From Chelydra serpentina (taxonomy: Eukaryota > Chordata > Testudines > Chelydridae), in NCBI GenBank assembly GCA_037349315.1, contig JBAIAC010000154.1, positions 1,302,001 to 1,366,000 on the forward strand: a stretch of 64,000 nucleotides of DNA, in the 5' to 3' direction. This document shows positions 40,414-51,690 of this stretch, piece by piece. The stretch's first letter is position 1. Each line of letters starts with the position of its first letter. Under the pieces are notes generated by a model. The model made no database searches, had not been told where the DNA came from, and was given only the letters and a program-made list of their open reading frames with translations. Made by a program: the position numbers and the translations under genes.

Positions 40414-41853
40414 TTGGGGCAGCTCTTTTGCCACCTACCACTACTGGGTGATCCAAGGCTTCGTCTTGCTCTCTCCAATGACGTCAGAGTCTGTCTTTTG
40501 CCAGCTCGCTGTTTTGACTTGAGCGCCAGAGGGGACGTTTGATCCAGAAGGCTGGTCATGCCTGGAGTCCTGTAGGTAGGGGTGCGAGCTCCATTTCCTC
40601 TGAGCCCTGAAGCTGGGCTGCAGCCTGGCCTAGGAGGCAGCCCGATGGGTTGACCTACTGCCCAACCTTCTGCTGATGAACCTCAGCCCCCACCCGGGCA
40701 GGGTTTCTTCTCCGCGGGATCACTGTAGTGGCCTAAAAGCAACTTCAGGGACACATTCCCTGCTCTGAGGCCAATCCTGCTGTCCTGGAGGTTGCTGGTT
40801 CTTTGGGGTCACTTTGCAGCAGAGGCAGATTCTATGTGTGGGGCAGAGAGAGTCGTGCCCTGGACTCCGGGTGCAGAGATACACTCAGCCTCTCCCCTGC
40901 ATTGGGGGGGTGCTGCCACCCCCTGCTGGAAGGTCATGGTGGTGGGGGGCGCTGTGAGCAGCTCAACTCCTGCCCCTGGTGGCAGAAGTGGGGTGGGGAG
41001 CTCCAGGTGTTTCTAGGATCTGCTATTTCCACCTGCCTGTAAAGTCCAGCTTTCCCCAGCACATTCACTGCGGTGCAATTGGGTCCCTGTGTCTATGGCT
41101 GAACAGCAAAGAATCGCTCCCGGTTTCCTGTCTCTCTGCAGCATGATTAGCCTGTGTCGGTGGTTAATAAGGTGGATCTAGCTGTAGATTGTTATTCATT
41201 CCCCACCTTGACAGTTCACACAGTCCCTGTCCCGTGCAAATCTCCAGCACCGCAGTTTTCCCGGTACAGCGGTTGGGTTTTCCCCGAGGCCCTGAGATTT
41301 TCAGGGTCCTTTTTTCCCTCCACCTGGAGTGAACTCAGCTTTTCCCCCGTCCCAGACAGTCCATGAAATAGCAACAGCAGCCCTAAGGAGAAGGGGAGGG
41401 AACATCTCACTGGCAGGGCTGGATGGGCCCAGGGCCCCCTGCTCGTCCATTGGTTCCATTGCAGAAGAGGACGGGTCCAGGGAGTTTGCCCCCCTGCTTT
41501 GCGCAAGGGACAGAGACAGATCTCGCTGTTCCTGGGTCTGTGCAGAGAAAATTGTGCTTCTGTCTGAAAGAGAGGCGGGAAATGGCCCCATGGTGGGACA
41601 ATATCCTCAGGATTAAGAGCAAAGGACTCAGGCTGAGAACCGATTTAACTCCACTCCTCTGGGATTTAACAAATTGTCTTCCATGGAGACACTGGGACCT
41701 TGTGACATTGATCCAGACTCGGGGGGTTGGGCTGATTTAACTCCCTGGCCGGCCGCCGCCTCAGCCACCTCTTGCCCCATGGCCTAGGCTCTCGGCCCTC
41801 TGCTGATTGCTCCTTGCTGGATTGCCCAGAGCAAAAAGGAAGACGTGTAGGTC
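40414..41853. other. Spacer, no gene seen
   Basis: 40560-40720 matches 62580-62740 and, inverted, 51060-51180; 40720-40860 matches 62835-62980. 41040-41360 resembles the Ser-module flank at 12700-13420 (CACTGCGGTGCAATTGG ... GGTTAATAAGG) but without a Ser gene. Confidence 0.45.
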
Positions 41854-41925
41854 TAGCACACAATGGTTTTGATCCATCAGCCACTGGGTTTCGGGCCCAG
41901 CCCACTTCTGCTGCGCCCCCCTGCT
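41854..41925 (-). pseudogene. Initiator tRNA-Met pseudogene, loop CGA
   Basis: 72 nt, minus strand. Aligns with the initiator at 20182 over its length, but the acceptor is mismatched (AGCAGGG/TGTGCTA region), the loop reads CCCGAAA (CGA instead of CAT) and the T loop is ATCAAAA. Confidence 0.78.
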
Positions 41926-42040
41926 GGGTCTGCAGCCCCAGCTCCAGCGTCCGGCCTAGCGCCTTGTGAGCTCCAGCGCTGGCAGGGAGATGCGCCGGCT
42001 GCTCGGAGCAGCCTTGGTAACAGCAGTTTTGTTTCTGTGT

Positions 42041-42114
42041 GTCTCTGTGGCGCAATGGGTCAGCGCGTTCGGCTGTTAACCGAAAGGCTGGTGGTTCGAG
42101 CCCACCCAGGGACG
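42041..42114 (+). tRNA. tRNA-Asn (GTT)
   Basis: 74 nt, close to the vertebrate Asn consensus. Acceptor GTCTCTG/CAGGGAC (one U-G), D arm GGCGCAATGGGTCAGCGC, anticodon arm TTCGG-CTGTTAA-CCGAA, T arm GGTGG-TTCGAGC-CCACC, discriminator G. The B box GGTTCGAGCCC is canonical and a T4 terminator is at 42127-42130. No duplicate in the window. Confidence 0.95.
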
Positions 42115-42984
42115 GGGATAATCTGATTTTGCTTCTTAAGGGCCTGTTTTGCTGCCTCAAAGATGCCTCCCAGCAGCTGGTTTGCCAGGGCCCCGGCCCA
42201 GCCCCCTGCACCGCTCCCTGCCAGGGCCAGAGTTCGCAAGGCCCCAGCCTGGAGCCAGGGCCGCTGGGTGCTGCTTACAAAAAGCCAGCAGAGGGACCCA
42301 GGGGAACTGTGTGTGCCCATAACACAGAGGTGGATTAATCAAACCCTCTTCTGCGAGCACCGGGCCTCCCGCTTCCTACCCTGGGCCTGCAAGCGAGGGG
42401 GCGGCTTGCACAGCGCCAAGAGTCTCACCTGTGAGGCAGGAGGCGGCTGACGCCCGCAGCCTGCTGGGGAGCTCCCAGAAGTGATTAAGGGACAGAGACT
42501 CCTAAGTGCCCAGAGTAACTAGGGTTTGGGGTTCACGAGGCCGGTAAGGGGGTCGCTATGTCGGCCTTGTAACCCTGGGTGTCAGGTCGCTGTGAAGCTT
42601 TGATCTACAGCTCTGATCCCAACGACCGACCAGCAGCCCACAGCCTCCCCCTGGGTCTGCCCCACCTGGTTACTCCTCACAGGCTGACCTGACCCCCCTT
42701 CCAGCCCTGGATTCACCCCCCAATCACCCTACTGCCACTCAGAGCCACAGCCGTGGGGGTGCTGACGGAGGGAGGGGTGACTCTGGGGTGGGGTTCTTCT
42801 CTAAAGATCGCTGCAGAAAGGTGGAGCTCAGCTCTGTCAGCGACCTGCCCAGTTGCCTCGGTGACAGGGGATGCCGCTGAAATTTCTGTAAGGTGCATAA
42901 AGGGGATATTTGGCTTCCTAGCGAATGTGAGGAATGTGCATTTATGAGAGGGATTTTCCAACCCTTCAGTAGTTGTAACTCAAG
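42115..42984 (-). other. Inverted partial copy of block A flank
   Basis: 42540-42980 is the reverse complement of about 6096-7310 without the CR1 at 6253-7026. Confirms the CR1 is a later insertion. 42115-42530 has no assignment. Confidence 0.55.
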
Positions 42985-43057
42985 GCCCCAGTTCCCTAAT
43001 GGATAAAGCATTGGCTTCTGAAGACAGAGATTTTGGGTTCAAGTCCCATCTTGGGTG
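42985..43057 (+). pseudogene. tRNA-Arg-derived pseudogene, loop CTG
   Basis: 73 nt; inverted third copy of the Arg (CCT) gene. Acceptor has one mismatch (GCCCCAG/CTTGGGT), D arm TCCCTAATGGATAAAGC, loop CTTCTGAA puts CTG where CCT should be and the anticodon stem has a mismatch (TTGGC/GACAG). B box GGTTCAAGTCC survives. Confidence 0.75.
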
Positions 43058-43982
43058 AAAAACTACTTTCGTTGTCTATGTTGCAAAGAAACCTTGGTCT
43101 TCTTTTCACCAAGGAAGCTGGGAGATGTTGGAACACAAAGTTCTGGGTCTTGGGAACAATCCCCCAGAAATCTCATCTTCCACTCGACAAATGCTGTCCA
43201 GACCCATCAGTACCAAACAGTTAATACTAGTTTTTGTCTGAGAATAGAGTGAAGGTGAGTGTTTACTCAGACACGTCAATGAACGAAACAGTATTTGGTC
43301 CTGCCATGAGGGCAGGGGGCTGGACTCGATGACCTCTCGAGGTCCCTTCCAGCCCTAGAATCTATGAATCTATGAAACAGACAGAAGGAGCAAGGCCGTT
43401 CAGAAAGAGAATAGATCTGTCTGGAGACAAAGCAGATCCTGAGAATGAGCAACGCTGTGAAAAGAAGAGCTTCAAATGTGTGTTAGGTGTTAGTTAGGTC
43501 GGTCTGGCAAATTTAAAGAACATCCCAATGCCCATAGCGTGATGCGGACACTGGCTGTTTCTGATCTTTTACTGAGAGCTCATTGAGAAATATTTTCCTT
43601 AACGATGTTATGGAATATCGGCTGGGCTACGAAGGCTCCATTCTTCCTGCTTTCGCCCTTTGAGACAACATGGCTACATGGCATGGGGCCAATGCGCCAC
43701 TTCCAGTCAACTGCTAGAGAAGACAACAGCACCAGACACTCTGCCGGGAGCCGGGAGGGACGGGAAGCCGTGGGGCAGGTAAAAGCAGCGCTGGGTCCTA
43801 GAGAGAGCCCAGTGCGCTGCCTGCAGCACAGTCTGGGGAGGGGATTGGCTGCTGGGGTCTCTGGGAAGGGGGGGGAGGAACTCACCTGTGAGTGTGACTC
43901 TCCCCCGGCGTGAGGGGAGGCAGGTTGGGAGGCTCTGGCAGTGTCCTTTGTTGCCCCCATAACGTCCATTCTTCTCCCCCCC
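43058..43982. other. Inverted duplicated flank, then unassigned
   Basis: 43058-43260 is the reverse complement of 5825-6022. 43296-43376 is a CR1 3' tail (GGACTCGATGACCTCTCGAGG ending in ATCTATGA repeats). The remainder has no gene. Confidence 0.5.
43296..43376 (+). mobile_element. CR1 LINE 3' tail
   Basis: Short 3' end only: GGCTGGACTCGATGACC ... CCCTTCCAGCCC and terminal ATCTATGA repeats. Confidence 0.8.
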
Positions 43983-44550
43983 TGTCACGGAGTATAAGGG
44001 GAGTCCGGCCCTGCACCCCTCTTCCCCGGATTCACTGGGAGTCTCAGCCAGCCAGTAGAACAGAAGGTTTATTAGAGATGCCAGGAACACAGCCCAACCA
44101 GTGCTTGTCAGTACATCCAGGACCCCTCAGTCGGGTCCTTCCGGGGGGCAGGGAGCTTAGACCCCAGCCTGGGGCTCCCTGCATTTCGCCCCGCAGCTCC
44201 AAACGGGGCAGGGAGGCCAGACCCCTGTCTGCCTCTCTCCCCTCTTCTCCGGCCAGCCCCAAACGGAAACTCTCCCGCCCTCCCTCCCCCTTTGTCTGCT
44301 TCCCGGGCCAGGAGGTCACCTGATCCCTTTGTTCCGACACCTTCAGCTCATACCTTTGCCGGGGGAGGGGCCGGGCCATCTCTTGCCAGGAGACAGAGCC
44401 ATTCTCTGTGTCCAGGCCTCTGCCTTCTAGGGCTTTGTAACAATCATGCACCGTTGTCCCACCACCTAGATACTCAAGCCCCGCATAGGGGAAACCGAGG
44501 CACCCACACAGTACTCAGGGAAACCTTAACAACAGTCCTAGTTCGTCACA
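43983..44550 (-). mobile_element. Solo LTR, antisense
   Basis: On the minus strand starts TGTGACGAACTAGGAC (44550) and ends ACTCCGTGACA (43983), with TCTAATAAACCTTCTG. Related to the LTRs at 17888, 31031 and 56470 (same phrases ACTGTGTGGGTGCCT and GGAGACAGAG). C-rich sequence on both sides may be the target duplication. Confidence 0.75.
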
Positions 44551-44810
44551 CCCCCCCCACAGAGCACCCCCCTTTCCCCTCACCCCCACGGAGCACCCCT
44601 CTCTCCCGCCTCCCCTCCAGCAGTGCTGGGTTGGGTGAGGTGCTGGGGGCGGGGAGGGCTGCGTGCTGGGGAAGTAAAAATGAAAGTAAGTCAATTCCTC
44701 GGCAGCCAGCCCAAGCAACAGGGGCCGGCTGGAATTACCACCCGCAGCTGGCTGGGCTGGGGAAAGGGTGACCAGAGACATGTGTGAAAAACCAGGACAG
44801 GGGGTGGGTG

Positions 44811-44932
44811 GGGTGACCAGATGTCCCACTTGTACAGGGACAGTCCCAATTTTAGGGTTGTTTTTTTATATAGGCTCCTATTACCCCCCCACCACATGTC
44901 CTGATTTTCCACCCTTGCTGTCTGGTCACCCT
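44811..44932. mobile_element. Short inverted-repeat DNA element, complete
   Basis: 122 bp with ends GGGTGACCAGATGTCCC and TCTGGTCACCCT in inverted orientation. Interior TATATAGGCTCC. A further partial end lies directly upstream at 44766-44780. It stands at the left edge of block B, as a remnant does at block A. Confidence 0.72.
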
Positions 44933-44984
44933 AGGTTGGGGGTATTAGGACAAAGCCCCAAATAGCGGAAGTGGCCCTATACAA

Positions 44985-45605
44985 TCTGTGTCTGGCCAGC
45001 GGCAGGACATTAGCACGGCAGGGGTGGGTGTGGCAGTGACATCACAAAGGCCGTTTGCAGGACCTCGGCCTATTGGTCAAAGGTGGTGGGGAGGCGGTGA
45101 CCTCACAGAGAGATGCTGACATCAGCCAGGCCAGGCCAGGGGCGCAGGGCCAGGGAAACCTCGGAGACCCCCGTGGCTTTGCTTCAGCAAGTCTCCTTGT
45201 CGAGGTCTCTCTCGGAGGACTGAGAGAGTATTAGGGTTCACGTACGTGAGCGCCAGGAGGAACCTCTTTGGAGTTTTCTCCTTTCCTTTTACGGACTTTC
45301 CTAGAAAACAGACGTCCCTGGTTAGAAGGTACGAGCCTCTGAGAGGTTTGGAACCTGTTCAGTCTGATCCATCTGGTGCCAGCTGAATTCTAGGCATGGA
45401 AAACAGTAGCTTCAGGTGGCAGAATTTAATTCCCCACTTGGGATTTTGTCCCTCAGAATCACTGGGGACATTAGGGTTTGTCCTTTTTGTTTGACCTTTT
45501 CCTCCATCCCTCCCTCCTTTCTCTTCATCTCTTACTTCTTTTGTCCTTTCCCCTGTTCCCCTCCCAGCACCAGGAGAGGTGTAGGGGTGTGTGTGTGTCT
45601 GGTGG
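44985..45605 (+). other. Cassette X, copy 3
   Basis: Same as 3089-3735 with few differences: ATTGG box, CRE-like elements, pyrimidine tract before CACCAG. The donor-like site is GTACGA in place of GTAAGA. Confidence 0.5.
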
Positions 45606-45923
45606 GGGGTGCTCTGCAGATCCCATTGTGTGTGGTCTACCCAAAAATGTGGGGCTGAAATAGTGCTCGGACAGTGATCCCCACCGGTGACCTGGGCCAT
45701 CCTTTGGGCTTTCTGGTGAGAGACCTGTGCCACCCCTCGGTCTCTACCCTGATTGGCTGAGCAGGGAGTTATTGACAGGGAGGGGACTCAGGTCCTTGTT
45801 CTCTTTTAAGACCAAGTAAATAAGTCATAACCAGTCACATGTGTGATGAATTTTGCTGTTTCTCTGCATTAATTGCAGAGATTGAGGGATGTTAAGGTAA
45901 GAAAGGACCATTATGTGCATCTT

Positions 45924-46361
45924 TAGGACTTTAGGGGACTGGAGCACATGACTTATGAGGAGAGGCTGAGGGAACTGGGATTGTTTAGCCTGCAGAAGAG
46001 AAGAGTGAGGGGGGATTTGATAGCTGCTTTCAACTACCTAAAAGGGGGTTCCAAAGAGGATGGATCTAGACTGTTCTCAGTGGTCGAAGATGACAGAACA
46101 AGGAGTAATGGTCTCAAGTTGCAGAGGGGGAGGTTTAGGTTGGATATTAGGAAAAACTTTTTCACTAGTAGGGTGGTGAAGCACTGGAATGGGTTACCTA
46201 GGGAGGTGGTGGAATCTCCTTCCTTAGAGGTTTTTAATGTCAGGCTTAACAAAGCCCTGGCTGGGATGATCTAGTTGGGTTTGGTCCTGCTTTGAGCAGG
46301 GGGTTGGACTAGATGACCCCCTGAGGTCCCTTCCAACCCTGAGATTCTATGATTCTATGAT
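45924..46361 (+). mobile_element. CR1 LINE 3' end (duplicate of 4046-4487)
   Basis: Same 108-codon C-terminal frame (45948-46271, start [12 protein letters not shown]) with one difference in the protein (F-N-V for F-K-V) and the same tail. Confidence 0.88.
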
Positions 46362-46599
46362 CCAGTCGCACCTCCTGTATAAGCCAGGCCCTAGCATGTC
46401 ACCAAGTGGTTCCTGTAGCCAACCATAGCATGGGACTGAGCCAGAGCACGTCTTTTGGAACGACATCCACATGCATTAGAGCCAGCCGGCTAACAGAAAA
46501 TCTTTCTTCTGCAGGGACGTGGGGTTAAGGGACAGGGAGGCAAAGACATGGAGGCTGTGACTAAAGTTAGAGCAGCGAGGCCAGGATAACCGGGGCTAG

Positions 46600-46755
46600 G
46601 TGCCAGGATTGGCTATCCGAAGACCTGCCGTTTTCTATTCCTGGCTTTGGGACCATGAGCGAGTCTCTTCACCCCTGGGTGCCTTGGTTTCCCCAACTAT
46701 CAAATAGAGCTAATCAAGGTTTTGTTTGTTCTCCCCATTTTACAGGGTGGGAAAC
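46600..46755 (+). mobile_element. MIR-type SINE fragment (duplicate of 4735)
   Basis: Same core phrases as at 4735-4880. Confidence 0.68.
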
Positions 46756-47187
46756 TGAGACACTGTTGGGACCTGTCTACGCTACAGGTCTGTCGTGCAT
46801 TTGTAAGCTGCTGACCCCCACATGTTGTTCAGAGCCTATGGACAACACAGATCCCAAAGGTGTGTTTGTTCTGTGATTATCCCCTATAGACCAGCAGGAC
46901 TGGACGACCTTTTCTCATGGTGCTGTGAGAACAGGTCCTGGGGACTAAGGGTCTGAAGAAGCTCTCAAGGACTATTTTTTTAAAATAATTTGTATCAATG
47001 AATGGGGAGAAAACATCCAATCACTGCTGATAAGATTGGTGGGGGACAAAATACCGGCAGAGTGGTCATTACTGATGAGGAGAGGGCAGTGATACAGAAC
47101 GATCTGGTTCATTCGGCAAGCTGGGCCCTTTCAAAGGAAACAAGTTTGACCAGAGCCAAATGCAAAGTCCGATCCCTAGCAAGGCCT

Positions 47188-47525
47188 TTCTGGAATGTGT
47201 TTGCCTATTGTGGTTCACAGGAGGCCTGTGAGATGCAGGGGGTCACATTAGATGATCTAATGGTCTCTTCTGACCATAAAGTCTAACGCAGGCCTGCACA
47301 ACTCGTAAAGCGGCGAGGGCCGTATTACTCCAAAGAAAACAGCTGAGGGCCGAACCCCCTGACCCTGCGGAAACACCCCCCCACCCCTGTGCCGCCTGCT
47401 CTGCGGAAACAACCCCTCCTTCCCCACCGCTGGGGTCTGGAAGCCTGTCGAGGGGGAAAGAAACAGCGCGCATAGGGTGACCAGATCACAGCAGTAAAAT
47501 AGGACGTCCCCGCTCCGCCCCACCA
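47188..47525 (+). mobile_element. CR1 tail plus hAT-like fragment, absent from block A
   Basis: 47188-47288 is a CR1 3' tail (GATGATCTAATGGTCTC ... AAGTCTA). 47290-47480 begins GCAGGCCTGCACAACTCG, like a hAT end. Block A (5308) goes directly from AAGGCC to CCCCTCTTCACCC. Confidence 0.6.
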
Positions 47526-47734
47526 TCACACCCCTCTTCACCCATCCCCCAGGGGTCACTATATTACTGCACACAACAGTCAGTCAATGCAGTTGTAGAT
47601 AAATCTCTGCATTATGCATTTTTGTATAACTTTTATATGACTTTGTATTGAACCTTGGTAATATGTTATAGCGGGCCCCTAAGGTAGTATAATTAAGGTT
47701 AAAGAAAAATGTCTTTTTGCTAGAAGTAGAATAA

Positions 47735-47845
47735 GGTCTTCCCTCCAAAATCGGGACAGGGGGTGGGGGGTAATAGGAACCTATATAAGAAAAAGACGTA
47801 AAAATCAGGACTGTCCCTATAAAATGGGGACATCTGGTCACCCTA
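47735..47845 (-). mobile_element. Short inverted-repeat DNA element (duplicate of 5511)
   Basis: Same interior and right end (CATCTGGTCACCCTA) as the block A copy. Confidence 0.6.
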
Positions 47846-48239
47846 CCCCCAGCCCAGAGACAAGCAGCAAAAAGGACCAATGGACACTGTCCCAGATTTT
47901 GGGCCGCACAGTGAGCCCTCGACTCACACCCCCCGCGGGCCGCACAGTGAGCCCATCCAGGCCGCATGTTGTGCCGGCCTGCTGTAGACAAAGAGCCAGT
48001 AGAGAGGAGTTTTGTTCATTGACTTGTCGGCTTAAACACTCCCCTTCACTCTATTCTCAGACACACACTAGTATTAACTGTTTGTTACTGATGGGTCTAG
48101 AAAGCATTTGTCGAGTGGAAGATGACATTTCTGGGGGATTGTTCCCAAGACCCAGTACTTTGTGTTCAACCATCTCCCAGCTTCCTTGGTGAAGATAAAA
48201 CTGAGGTTTCTTTGCAGTGTACAGAATAAAGTAGCTTTT

Positions 48240-48312
48240 CACCCCAGACGGGACTTGAACCCACAAGCTCTGGCTTAGGAAGCCAATGCCTTATCCATTA
48301 GGCCACTGGGGC
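48240..48312 (-). tRNA. tRNA-Arg (CCT), second copy
   Basis: 73 nt, minus strand. Differs from 6023-6095 by two bases in the 3' half (one restores G-C pairing in the T stem: GTGGG/CCCGT region keeps four good pairs). Anticodon CCT, acceptor GCCCCAG/CTGGGGT. Flanks are colinear with block A. Confidence 0.9.
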
Positions 48313-48738
48313 CCTGAAGTACGACTGATGGTGGGATGGAAATTCCCTCTCATAATTGCACATTCCTCACGTTCGCTAGGAAGCCAAATACCCCCTTTAT
48401 GCGCATTACAGAAATGTCGGCATCCTCTGTCAGCGAGGCAACTGGGCAGGTCCCTGACAGAGCTGAGCCCCACCTTTCTGCAGCCATCTTTAGAGAAGAA
48501 TCCCATCCCAGAGTCACCCCTCCCTCCGTCAGCACCTCCACGGCTGTGGCTCTGAGTGGCAGTAGGGTGATTGGGGGGTGAATCCAGGGCTGGAAGCGGG
48601 GTCAGGTCAGCCTGTGAGGAGTAACCAGGTGGGGCAGACCCAGGGGGAGGCTGTGGGCCGGTCCTTGGGATCAGAGCTCTAGATCAAAGCTGCACAGCGA
48701 CCTGACACCCAGGGTTACAAGGCCGACATAGTGACCCC
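48313..48738. other. Duplicated flank without the CR1
   Basis: Matches 6096-6252 joined directly to 7027-7306. This is the empty-site allele of the CR1 insertion in block A. Confidence 0.55.
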
Positions 48739-49743
48739 TGTGACAGCATGGGGTTTTCCTTGTTGCCTATGGGGGTTTTTCTTGGTTCCCTAAGGGTTGC
48801 ATGCAGAGGGGGTGGGACTCAGTTTCCCTGGGTGTTACGGGTGTAACGAGGTGATGGGAGAGGGAGTTTGTTGTTACAGGGGACTGGCGAGGAGACTGGG
48901 GACCCCAGCCACGGACGTGGCGACAGGTGACCCGGAAGCCAGCTCAGGAGTCCGCAGCCGGTCCTGGCCAGTGGGAGAACAATGGGCTGCAAAGAGAGGA
49001 GCCCTGGGGGCCTAACCAGCCGGTTCCAGCCAGAGGGGGCAGAGACGAGAAGAGGCCCAGACGACCCTGTTTGCAGGGCTGTTTACCTGGAGAGAAGAGA
49101 ATGGACAGAGGCGGGGCTTGGGGCCAGTGATATCCCCCGCCCAGTGGGGCAGCGGGGGGGGGGGGGCTCCAGTGGCGTAGCCAGGGGGGGATTAGGGGGA
49201 GCGGCTGCTCCCCCTGTGAGCACAAGCGGCAGCGCCCAAGCCCCGCTGCCGGAGCTGGGCTCAGGCGGGGATTTAAAAGGCCCGCTGCTCCCCGCGGCTG
49301 CAGGAGCCGTGGGCCTTTGAAATCCCCGCCCGAGCGCCGCTGCCGGAGCTCCGGCGGCGCTTTAAAGGGCCCGGGGCTCCCCGCAGCGGCTGGAGCTGTG
49401 GGCCCTTTAAATCACCACCAGGGAATTCGGTCCGGTCCGGCACGATGTACTGGCTCTTGCCGGTACCGGACCGGACCGGCTTACTTTCAACTCTGGGAGG
49501 ACCCGGAGGAGCCGCCTTTTTATAGCGCCGCTCCCCATGTGCTCCGGACCTGCTTACGGTATTGGGGGGCTCTGGGCTGGGGAGAGGGAGCAGGCAGAGC
49601 CCACCGGGATACAGGAGAGAGCTGGATGTGCTGGGCTGGGGGGAGGCCAGGCCTGAGGGCCCTGAGAGTTCCTGTGCTGTGTTCAACGCTCAATAAACCC
49701 TCCTGTGTTACGCTGGCTGGGAGTCACTCTGGTCTAGAGAACA
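48739..49743 (+). mobile_element. LTR-like repeat (duplicate of 7307-8352)
   Basis: TGTGACAGC start, CTCAATAAACCCTCC poly(A) signal, TAGAGAACA end. Carries the same CAGTGGCGTAGCCAGG element from about 49170. Confidence 0.5.
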
Positions 49744-50036
49744 GGGGGGCAGAGATTGTCTGTCAGGATCTCTGTGCGCAGACAAACCCAGCGCGTCACA
49801 AGGACGTGTGGCACAGGCTCTCGTGTTGCACAAATTGCAGTCGAAGCCGCCGCCTTGCCAATGCCGGTCACAGCAGCCTTTTCATCAGCTCCAGGCTCGT
49901 GATTTGATTCTTTCTAACGCTCCTCTTCAAAGAAGCCTTTTCCTTAGCAAGCAGTTACTTGGATTGCCAAGGGAGGCCTCTTGTGTTTCCTTGAAAGAAA
50001 CAGGAAAATGTGATGAGAGGAGACGAAAGTTCTACA
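49744..50036. other. Block-B-only stretch
   Basis: Sequence 49753-50445 is missing from block A, where the Gypsy fragment stands instead. 49867-49905 (GGTCACAGCAGCCTTTTCAT) echoes the sequence after the His relic at 50358-50395. Confidence 0.4.
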
Positions 50037-50110
50037 AGGCACCACTGGGAGTTGAACCCAGGATCTCCTGTTTATTAGACAGGTGCATTAGCCAGCTAAG
50101 CCATGGTGCC
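50037..50110 (-). tRNA. Thr-type tRNA with AAT anticodon
   Basis: 74 nt, minus strand. Body as in the Thr genes (GGCACCATGGCTTAGCTGG ..., acceptor and T arm perfect), but the loop CTAATAA carries AAT, the Ile anticodon (A34 to inosine), two substitutions from TGT. The anticodon stem CCTGT/ACAGG is perfect; the D stem has one T-T mismatch. A and B boxes are intact, so transcription is plausible. If made and charged with Thr it would misread Ile codons; Thr synthetase reads the anticodon, so charging may fail. Confidence 0.8.
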
Positions 50111-50295
50111 TGCCTCACACAAACACTTGCAACTGCTCCATTTGATGGTCCAAGACAAGACCTGCCTATTCCAAAGTACAGATGTTCCCCATTTCCTTCC
50201 AGACTAGCAGACCTTGAGGTGTCTGGCTCTCCGTGCACAGAAAACCACAGCTCAGATGAGAGGGGGCTTCTCACATGTGCTTCTCCCACCAGCCA

Positions 50296-50366
50296 CTGTG
50301 ATCATACAATGGTTAGTGCTCTGCATTTCAGTCGCAGCAACCTCGGCTCAATGCTGAGTCACGGTC
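50296..50366 (+). pseudogene. tRNA-His pseudogene, loop TCA
   Basis: 71 nt. The layout GATCATACAATGGTTAGTGC and CTGCA-loop-CGCAG then CAACCTCGG follows tRNA-His. The acceptor (ACTGTGA/TCACGGT) pairs, but the loop is TTTCAGT, giving TCA in place of GTG, and the B box is GGCTCAATGCT. Confidence 0.7.
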
Positions 50367-51307
50367 ACCTTTCCATCAGCTCCAGACTACTAATTTGCCA
50401 CTTTCCAAGTGCCGTGGGGCAGCTGCCCCACACAGGCAGGGGAAAGGTTAAGGCAGCCTTGGAGAGGCTGCGCAGAACCCAGCCAATCAGGAAAGCGTAT
50501 TGGGCGAGCCAATCAGGAGAAGACCTATAAGTCCCCTGCCCGAGTGGAAGCCAATGCATGTGGTGGGCCGTAAGCACCACAAGTTTTAACCCTGTTTGCC
50601 TCCTTCCCCACGTCTCTTGCTTAGATGATATGACAGTGCCCCTATGGCTGGGGATGTGAGTTTGTGGGCACAGCATTGTGCAGTGAGCTTCCAAGACAGC
50701 CTGTAATTCAGCAAGGGGTTTGCAGCTGGGCCTTGGCCTCGAGGCAATTTTCTCTCCACACAGCAGATGCGGGATACACTGGGACCAGCTTCTGGCTCTT
50801 TTTTGTGAGCTGGTTCCCCATGAGGACACACCAGAGATCACTGCAATCTACGTAGGGGGCAACCACCTGGAAATAGTCTCCAGCCACCAGCTGATTTGGA
50901 AAGTTAAACACGATATTGCACAACAGAGAACTATGGGGCCAGGTCCCATAGAAAACAAAGGGGAGCAGGGAAGAGAGAGCACACAAGAGAAGAGAAGGAG
51001 AGATGGGATAGAAAAAAGTCTCTAGAGCGGGAGCAGATGGAGAGAACCAGGGAGTGCAGGGGACATGGTCAACCAATCGGGCTGCCTCCTAGGCCAGGCT
51101 GCAGCCCAGCTTCAGGGCTCAGAGGAAATGGAGCTCGCACCCCTACCTACAGGACTCCAGGCACGGCCAGACGTCTGGATCAAACGTCCCCTCTGGCGCT
51201 CAAGTCACAACCGCTAGCCGGCAAAAGACAGGCTCCCACGTCATCGGAGAGAGCAAGACGAAGCCTTGGAACACCCAGTAGTGTTAGGTGGCAAAAGTGC
51301 TGCCCCA
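50367..51307. other. Spacer, no gene seen
   Basis: 50446-50480 is the point where block A resumes (10026). 51060-51180 is the inverted counterpart of 40560-40720. No gene. Confidence 0.4.
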
Positions 51308-51378
51308 AGTTCCCACTGAGAAATGAACTCAGATTGCAAGATTCAAAGCCCCGAGTGCTGCCCTTACACCATGGGACC
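51308..51378 (-). pseudogene. tRNA-Gln (TTG), damaged
   Basis: 71 nt, minus strand. Acceptor GGTCCCA/TGGGAAC with one G-A mismatch, anticodon stem CGGGG/TCTTG all pairs or wobbles, loop CTTTGAA, T arm CTGAG-TTCATTT-CTCAG paired but loop altered. The best preserved Gln copy; still probably inactive because the B box is GAGTTCATTTC. Confidence 0.65.
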
Positions 51379-51690
51379 CAGAGGAGAACACCTTGCGCTT
51401 GTCTGACTTCCAGTGTAGAAGAGCCTGGGCGGACAATTTTTTGCCTCCCTTGCTCAAGATCTCTCTGGCCAGCCCTGCATTTGCTTAACAAGTCGGCAAG
51501 CAGCCATTTACTGTAGACCCAGAAGCCTTTCTTCCTCCAGACTGTGAGGCCAGTGGGCGTGTGAGGAATTTGCCCCCTTAGTCACAGGCAGAAAATGGCC
51601 CTTCCTAGGAAAGCCCAAGTCCTGAAAAGAAAATACCAGTGTCGAGGAGAGTACTGAAAAACTGCCGTTTGGAGGATATGATGCTTTTTA

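Noticed and set aside
49808..50530. 240-codon frame
   Set aside because: Passes over the Thr-type tRNA and the His relic; composition effect.
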